A stretch of 64,000 nucleotides of DNA from Acinetobacter lwoffii (GTDB taxonomy: Bacteria; Pseudomonadota; Gammaproteobacteria; Pseudomonadales; Moraxellaceae): assembly GCF_019343495.1 (NCBI RefSeq), contig NZ_CP072549.1:1116001-1180000 (forward strand), read 5' to 3'. The notes below the pieces were generated by a model. That model worked only from the letters and a program-made list of their open reading frames with translations. It made no database searches and was not told the origin of the DNA. Numbering within the stretch: the first letter of the stretch is position 1; each line of letters opens with the position of its first letter. Position numbers and translations under genes: made by a program. Shown here piece by piece: positions 59,344 through 64,000 of the stretch.

Positions 59344-61365
59344 TCAATCAAACATCTGGGCTTTTAAACGCACAATTTCATCACGCATACGCGCAGCCTG
59401 CTCAAACTGAAGCTCTTTGGAAGCTTTCAGCATTTCCTTTTCAAGCTTGTTAATGTGTTTCGCAAACATTTTTGGATCTGCCATGATATGCCGCTCATCT
59501 GCACTGATCGCACGTGCCTGATCCGAGGCTTTCAATTCAATTGAATCATCATCCAATACTTCACCTGTATCAATTTCCTTGATCACCTGACGCACTGCAC
59601 TCCGCGGGGTAATGCCATGTTCTTCATTAAACTGAATCTGCTTGGCACGACGACGGTCCGTCTCATCAATGGCTTTCTGCATCGAATCAGTGATTCGGTC
59701 TGCATACAGAATCGCCTTACCTTTCAGGTTACGTGCAGCACGGCCAATGGTCTGAATGAGAGAGCGCTCAGAACGCAGAAATCCCTCTTTATCTGCATCC
59801 AGAATGGCAACCAGTGACACTTCCGGCATATCCAGCCCTTCACGCAGCAGGTTAATCCCGACCAGTACATCATGCACCCCGGTACGCAGTTCATGAATGA
59901 TTTTGACCCGCTCGACGGTATCGATATCCGAATGTAAATAAGCAACCTTAATCCCGTATTCTTTCAAATAAGAAGTTAAATCTTCGGCCATACGCTTAGT
60001 CAAGGTCGTAACCAGCACCCGCTCATTAATGTCTTTACGTAGATTAATTTCTGAAAGCACATCATCGACCTGCGTCAGAACTGGACGAATTTCAATTTCC
60101 GGATCGATCAGACCAGTCGGACGTACCACCTGCTCGACAATCTGCTGGGACTTTTCCAGCTCGTAACGTGCGGGCGTTGCGCTGACATAAACGGTCGTCG
60201 GCACAATACGTTCCCATTCCTCAAATTTCATCGGCCGGTTATCCAGCGCGCTTGGCAAACGGAATCCGTAATTCACCAGATTTTCTTTACGCGAACGGTC
60301 GCCCTTATACATGGCACCAATCTGCGGCACCGTCACATGCGATTCATCAATAATCAGCAAGGCATCATCCGGAATATAATCGAACAAGGTCGGCGGCGCT
60401 TCACCCGCAGGACGGCCAGATAAATGTCGAGAATAGTTTTCAATGCCGTTGGTATAACCCAACTGCTGCATCATTTCCAGATCATAGCGTGTGCGCTGCT
60501 CGATGCGCTGGGCTTCCAGCAGCTTGTCATTTTCACGGAAGAACACCAGTCGCTCTTTGAGTTCGTCTCGGATGGTTTCAATCGCACGGGATAAATTGTC
60601 TTTCGGCGTAACATAATGGCTTTTAGGATAAATAGTGACGCGAGGCACTTTACGAACCATTTTCCCGGTCAGCGGATCAAACCAGCGAATGGAGTCAACT
60701 TCATCATCAAACAGTTCAATCCGGATCGCATCCTGATCGGATTCAGCCGGAAAAATATCAATAATTTCGCCGCGAATACGATAAGTACCGCGCAGGAATT
60801 CCAGTTCGTTACGTGAATACTGCATCTCGACCAGACGGCGAATAATGTCATCACGGCCAATGCGATCGCCTTCCACCACATGCAGCAACATGCTCATATA
60901 GGCATTTGGATCACCCAAACCATAAATCGCAGATACCGATGCGACAATAATCGCATCACGACGCTCTAGGAGTGAACGGGTTGCAGAAAGGCGCATCTGG
61001 TCAATATGGTCATTAATTGCAGCATCTTTCTCGATAAAAGTATCTGAAGATGGCACATAGGCTTCCGGCTGATAATAATCATAATAACTGACAAAATATT
61101 CGACGGCATTATTGGGGAAAAATGCTTTAAATTCGCCGTAGAGCTGCGCAGCCAAAGTTTTGTTATGTGCCATGACAATGGTCGGACGCTGTGTCTGTGC
61201 AATGACATTGGCCATAGTATAGGTTTTACCAGACCCAGTAACCCCCAGTAAAAGCTGATCATGAAAACCCTGTTCAATGCCTTTGACAAGTTTTTCAATG
61301 GCCTGTGGCTGATCGCCTGCTGGTTGATAACTGGTCACTAATTCAAAGGGTTTTTTATCACTCAT
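59344..61365 (-). CDS. uvrB: Excinuclease ABC subunit B
   Basis: 673 residues. Walker [15 protein letters not shown] near residue 41, the beta-hairpin [12 protein letters not shown], helicase motifs ([19 protein letters not shown] QTIGRAARN) and a C-terminal UVR domain ([25 protein letters not shown]) that contacts UvrC. Nucleotide excision repair. Monocistronic. Confidence 0.98.
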   Translation of the reverse strand: MSDKKPFELVTSYQPAGDQPQAIEKLVKGIEQGFHDQLLLGVTGSGKTYTMANVIAQTQRPTIVMAHNKTLAAQLYGEFKAFFPNNAVEYFVSYYDYYQPEAYVPSSDTFIEKDAAINDHIDQMRLSATRSLLERRDAIIVASVSAIYGLGDPNAYMSMLLHVVEGDRIGRDDIIRRLVEMQYSRNELEFLRGTYRIRGEIIDIFPAESDQDAIRIELFDDEVDSIRWFDPLTGKMVRKVPRVTIYPKSHYVTPKDNLSRAIETIRDELKERLVFFRENDKLLEAQRIEQRTRYDLEMMQQLGYTNGIENYSRHLSGRPAGEAPPTLFDYIPDDALLIIDESHVTVPQIGAMYKGDRSRKENLVNYGFRLPSALDNRPMKFEEWERIVPTTVYVSATPARYELEKSQQIVEQVVRPTGLIDPEIEIRPVLTQVDDVLSEINLRKDINERVLVTTLTKRMAEDLTSYLKEYGIKVAYLHSDIDTVERVKIIHELRTGVHDVLVGINLLREGLDMPEVSLVAILDADKEGFLRSERSLIQTIGRAARNLKGKAILYADRITDSMQKAIDETDRRRAKQIQFNEEHGITPRSAVRQVIKEIDTGEVLDDDSIELKASDQARAISADERHIMADPKMFAKHINKLEKEMLKASKELQFEQAARMRDEIVRLKAQMFD

Positions 61366-61730
61366 AGCTTTCGCTGACTTCGCTGCGGATATAGATTTGA
61401 TTTATTATGAGGGTAAATTGGAATTACTCAATCCCTGCTTAGGTTTCTGTTTGGTAAAATAAAACAATATTAGTATTCATTATTTGTTAGCGCTTGACTC
61501 ATTCTCTAGTTTGAAAAATCATCAATAAAATATACAGTTACAAAGCGAATAAATACAGAAAAAACCAAGCATTTTCAGCCAGCAGCTTTATTTGTGCATA
61601 CTCGGCATCATGTTTTGCCTTATGGGTGAAATATTACTCTCTCTGTTTGGATATCGCTGCAGAATAATGCCTTGACCCCTATGCATTTCACGGGCAACAT
61701 GAAGATCAGGATGGCCTAGAATAGACAATT
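61366..61730. other. Intergenic region upstream of uvrB
   Basis: 365 bp with no convincing gene. It contains the divergent promoters of uvrB and the A1S_2505-type gene. No LexA box was recognised. Confidence 0.5.
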
Positions 61731-62519
61731 ATGACTTACCACTATCACGATGAAAGTATTGTTAAATCCCTTCCGGAAAATACGGTTTTTGTTTTTGGCA
61801 GCAACTTGGCTGGACAGCATGGTGGTGGAGCAGCCAGAACGGCACTTGAGCATTTTGGTGCAGTCATGGGCGTGGGTCGTGGCTGGGCGGGTCAGAGCTA
61901 TGCTATTCCAACAATGAACGAGCATTTGCAACAAATGCCACTCTCACAAATCCAGCACTATATTGATGACTTTAAGATTTACACCAAAAACCATCCTAAA
62001 AATAAATATTTTATTACTTCCTTGGGTTGTGGGATCGCAGGTTATAAGGTAGAGGAAATTGCACCGATGTTTAAAGGCATCTCACGTAATGTGATTTTCC
62101 CGCAATCTTTCCGTCCTTTTGTCGAAAAGCCGCTGCCAAAATTAAGCGCAAATTTTTTACATACCATATTCCGCGATTCGGTCATTTTAACTCCAGCCAG
62201 CGATGAATTGATTGAAGAACTGCCTTTGACCGAAAATGAAAAAAGCTTGGCGAGAATTATTTTAAATACCCAGATCTATCCGACCGACAGCAATGGGCGG
62301 GAACGTGTCTTTGAAATTGAAGATATCCTGCACAACCTGAATACCAAGCTGGTTGATTTTCAGAGCCATTCAGAAGGTGCCATGTTGTTTGGAGGCGTGA
62401 TTTTAGCACTCCTAGAACTTTATAATATTAACGAGAAAGATTTTATCGATGTCTGGCAAGGCGAGCGAGAAATTGCGCCACCGAAACCGGAAAATAAAGC
62501 GCGTAAAAGCATTCGTTAG
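61731..62519 (+). CDS. A1S_2505-type protein with macro-like N-terminus
   Basis: 262 residues, cytoplasmic. The N-terminal part VFVFGSNLAGQHGGGAARTALEHFGA and SLGCGIAGY has the layout of macro-like / ADP-ribose-binding folds, with the glycine-rich loop. The family occurs in Acinetobacter and in phages (A1S_2505 family phage non-structural protein). The C-terminal half (ENEKSLARIILNTQIYPTDSNGRERVFEI) is family-specific. The role is unknown. No phage genes are beside it. Confidence 0.75.
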   Translation: MTYHYHDESIVKSLPENTVFVFGSNLAGQHGGGAARTALEHFGAVMGVGRGWAGQSYAIPTMNEHLQQMPLSQIQHYIDDFKIYTKNHPKNKYFITSLGCGIAGYKVEEIAPMFKGISRNVIFPQSFRPFVEKPLPKLSANFLHTIFRDSVILTPASDELIEELPLTENEKSLARIILNTQIYPTDSNGRERVFEIEDILHNLNTKLVDFQSHSEGAMLFGGVILALLELYNINEKDFIDVWQGEREIAPPKPENKARKSIR

Positions 62520-62538
62520 TGCTATCAAAATATCTTTC

Positions 62539-62569
62539 AAAAAAGCCAATGTTTGAATTGGCTTTTTTT
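62539..62569 (+). terminator. Terminator of the A1S_2505-type gene
   Basis: AAAAAAGCCAA/TTGGCTTTTTT stem with an 8-nt loop. Confidence 0.88.
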
Positions 62570-62768
62570 ATGGGCGGCTAAAATGTCGAATATGAAATCA
62601 ATCAGGTCTGGATTTTATTTTGATTGTTATTTAGAAAGCTTAAATATTTCGTTTGCTTTATCGAGAATAAAATTGAAAAAGATTTGGATCATTCGGGGTT
62701 TTACTTTTTCTTACTCAGGAAGCTGCAAAAATGAAATATTGATCGCCAACTCCCTAAACACTTCCACA

Positions 62769-62796
62769 AAAAAAGCCATGATTTATCATAGCTTTT
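62769..62796 (-). terminator. Terminator of the small basic protein gene
   Basis: AAAAAGCCATGA/TCATAGCTTTTT stem (one mismatch) with TTTA loop; U-run on both strands. Confidence 0.8.
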
Positions 62797-62809
62797 TGAG
62801 TCTGATCAA

Positions 62810-62989
62810 TTAGCGTTTACCCATTGAACGGCGAGTACCACGTGGCGGCATCCAGGTACGATCAGCATAACGCTGCGGTCTTGGTCTTAAATCTTCCAGA
62901 ACTTCTTCTGCAGCATTTTGCTCTGCTTGCTTGATCGGGAAAGGTAAATTAACCAGGGGCTTTTTTTTGGGAGGAGTTTGGGTGCTCAT
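62810..62989 (-). CDS. Small basic hypothetical protein
   Basis: 59 residues from the ATG at 62989 (MSTQTPPKKKPLVNLPFP). Pro-, Lys- and Arg-rich ends with a helix in the middle (PIKQAEQNAAEEVLEDL). A good terminator follows, which supports a real gene. No family recognised. Confidence 0.6.
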   Translation of the reverse strand: MSTQTPPKKKPLVNLPFPIKQAEQNAAEEVLEDLRPRPQRYADRTWMPPRGTRRSMGKR

Positions 62990-63439
62990 GTGATTCACTC
63001 AATAATATATGCAGCTATTGTACAAAAAAACTCAGTCGACTGGGTAGCAGGATCTTGGATAAATTCATATGCTCTTGTTTTGGAAAAATAAAAAACAATC
63101 CCATGATGGTAAATGCTTGAAGTAATGCAGCCTAAAATTCCCCTAAACTCTCCTCTATATCTTCAATGATAAAAATTCATTCAATTGAAATTTTAACGCT
63201 CTCAAGAGCAAATTTTCTTCACTTTTATACTTAAGCTAGTAGGGCAAAAGTAATTATTTTTACATCCTATGCACTTCTTAAAAATCAAGAGATACAAACA
63301 AGAAATATACATAAGTTACCAATCTCAACCATCGATTAACTTTTGACCTGTTGTTCTATAACTGAATTTTTTAATGTAATTCACATAATTAGTTAACTAG
63401 AAAAACGAATAAACAAACTGGACATGGAGTTCCAAATCA
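62990..63439. other. Intergenic region upstream of ompW
   Basis: 450 bp, AT-rich, no gene seen. It contains the promoters of the small basic gene and ompW; no operator was identified. Confidence 0.5.
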
Positions 63440-64000
63440 ATGAAAACATTGCTGGCATGTATGGCAGGCCTAGCCACTTTACCTATGGTCGCGCATGCAG
63501 ATTCCCCTTATTTTAGCTTGCAAGATGGAGATGGCTTTAAGCGCTTTTCGGTATCGGTCGGTGCATTGCATGTGATGCCGCAAGGTAAGGCCCAACCATT
63601 TAAAGTGAATACTGCTGTCGAAAACGGTAAAAGTTATAGAAACGGTGCTATCAGTGTTGATACGGTCGTCAATAATCTTGATCCTTCTGTCGATCAGAGA
63701 ACAGTGAAAGGATTATTAGAAGGGATTGGCTTCTTCACTGGAGGTACATTACCAGCGGATATCAGTGGAACCACTCAAATCAATGGTCTGTCTGAATGGG
63801 ATAATCCAGGTACCGGTCTGACAGCGGATGATGTCACGACTTTAGGCATTATGACCAACTACTACTTTACCGATAATATTTCATTTGAAATGAAAGCAGG
63901 CATTCCGCCCAAGGTTGATCTGCAAGGTAAAGGTAAAATCTATGCACCGTTCTCGGGAACAGCAACCCCTACTCTGGGCAATATTGAACTTCCTATCGAT
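63440..64000 (+). CDS. ompW: OmpW-family outer-membrane protein, N-terminal part
   Basis: The first 187 codons are visible; the gene runs off the window. Signal peptide MKTLLACMAGLATLPMVAHA. The mature part alternates beta strands and has the OmpW-like FKRFSVSVGALHVMPQG start and TTLGIMTNYYFTDNISFEMKAGIPPKVDLQGKGKIY block. OmpW porins form eight-stranded barrels for small hydrophobic solutes. ATG at 63440 with GGAG upstream. Confidence 0.85.
   Translation, partial: MKTLLACMAGLATLPMVAHADSPYFSLQDGDGFKRFSVSVGALHVMPQGKAQPFKVNTAVENGKSYRNGAISVDTVVNNLDPSVDQRTVKGLLEGIGFFTGGTLPADISGTTQINGLSEWDNPGTGLTADDVTTLGIMTNYYFTDNISFEMKAGIPPKVDLQGKGKIYAPFSGTATPTLGNIELPID

Noticed and set aside
62553..62813. 86-codon open frame on the plus strand
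   Set aside because: It starts inside the terminator of the A1S_2505-type gene and ends in the terminator of the opposite gene; no protein features.

Overview
The window looks like a chromosomal segment of an Acinetobacter species. Reasons: low to moderate GC with AT-rich spacers; the adjacent dat-ddc pair for 1,3-diaminopropane; surE-nlpD without a following rpoS; an A1S_2505-type protein; an OmpW-type porin; and core proteins that read as typical Moraxellaceae. The species cannot be fixed from sequence alone.

Layout. 1-7.3 kb: 5' part of cstA, then efp divergent from its modifying enzyme epmB, followed by a PilZ-like protein and a FimX-like degenerate c-di-GMP protein that overlap translationally. 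7.3-16 kb: rpmE with a long leader, a bile-acid-symporter-like transporter, ampG (with an unusual inserted domain) and gloA, a Lon-like protease, grxD, and an argD-type aminotransferase. 16-21.8 kb: a LysR regulator, surE-nlpD, two related small secreted proteins, dacC and a gamma-carbonic anhydrase. 22.4-23.2 kb: a complete IS5-family (IS427-like) insertion sequence needing a -1 frameshift. 23.4-30.6 kb: an O-acyltransferase, the conserved nudJ-mnmA-hflD-purB cluster and a DUF2238 membrane protein. 30.6-37.8 kb: a small two-gene insert bounded by a 72-bp duplication of the sohB 3' end, sohB, and the phosphate operon pstS-pstC-pstA-pstB behind Pho boxes. 37.8-42.8 kb: ddc and dat, a SIMPL-domain protein and a PAP2 phosphatase.

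42.8-52.5 kb is the accessory region: a 9.7-kb integrative element inserted in the 3' end of proB. It encodes a tyrosine integrase, an AlpA-like excisionase/regulator, HTH and Bro-N regulators, several unknown small proteins, a DUF927-type helicase, a tail-less SSB and one 333-codon protein of unknown function. It has no capsid, tail, conjugation or resistance genes. It carries a GGCAAC/GTTGCC iteron-like array between the SSB and helicase genes, a 1-kb non-coding field of degenerate repeats, arm-type repeats at both ends, and a replacement proB C-terminus. I read it as a self-replicating satellite or plasmid-like integrative element. It is the best candidate in the window for an undescribed system.

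52.5-64 kb returns to core genes: proB-obgE, an HxlR regulator, a long-form GAPDH, a RarD-like transporter, a lipocalin, uvrB, an A1S_2505-type protein, a small basic protein, and the start of an OmpW-family porin cut by the window end. Start codons were moved inward from the longest frame where a better ribosome binding site or signal peptide supported it.
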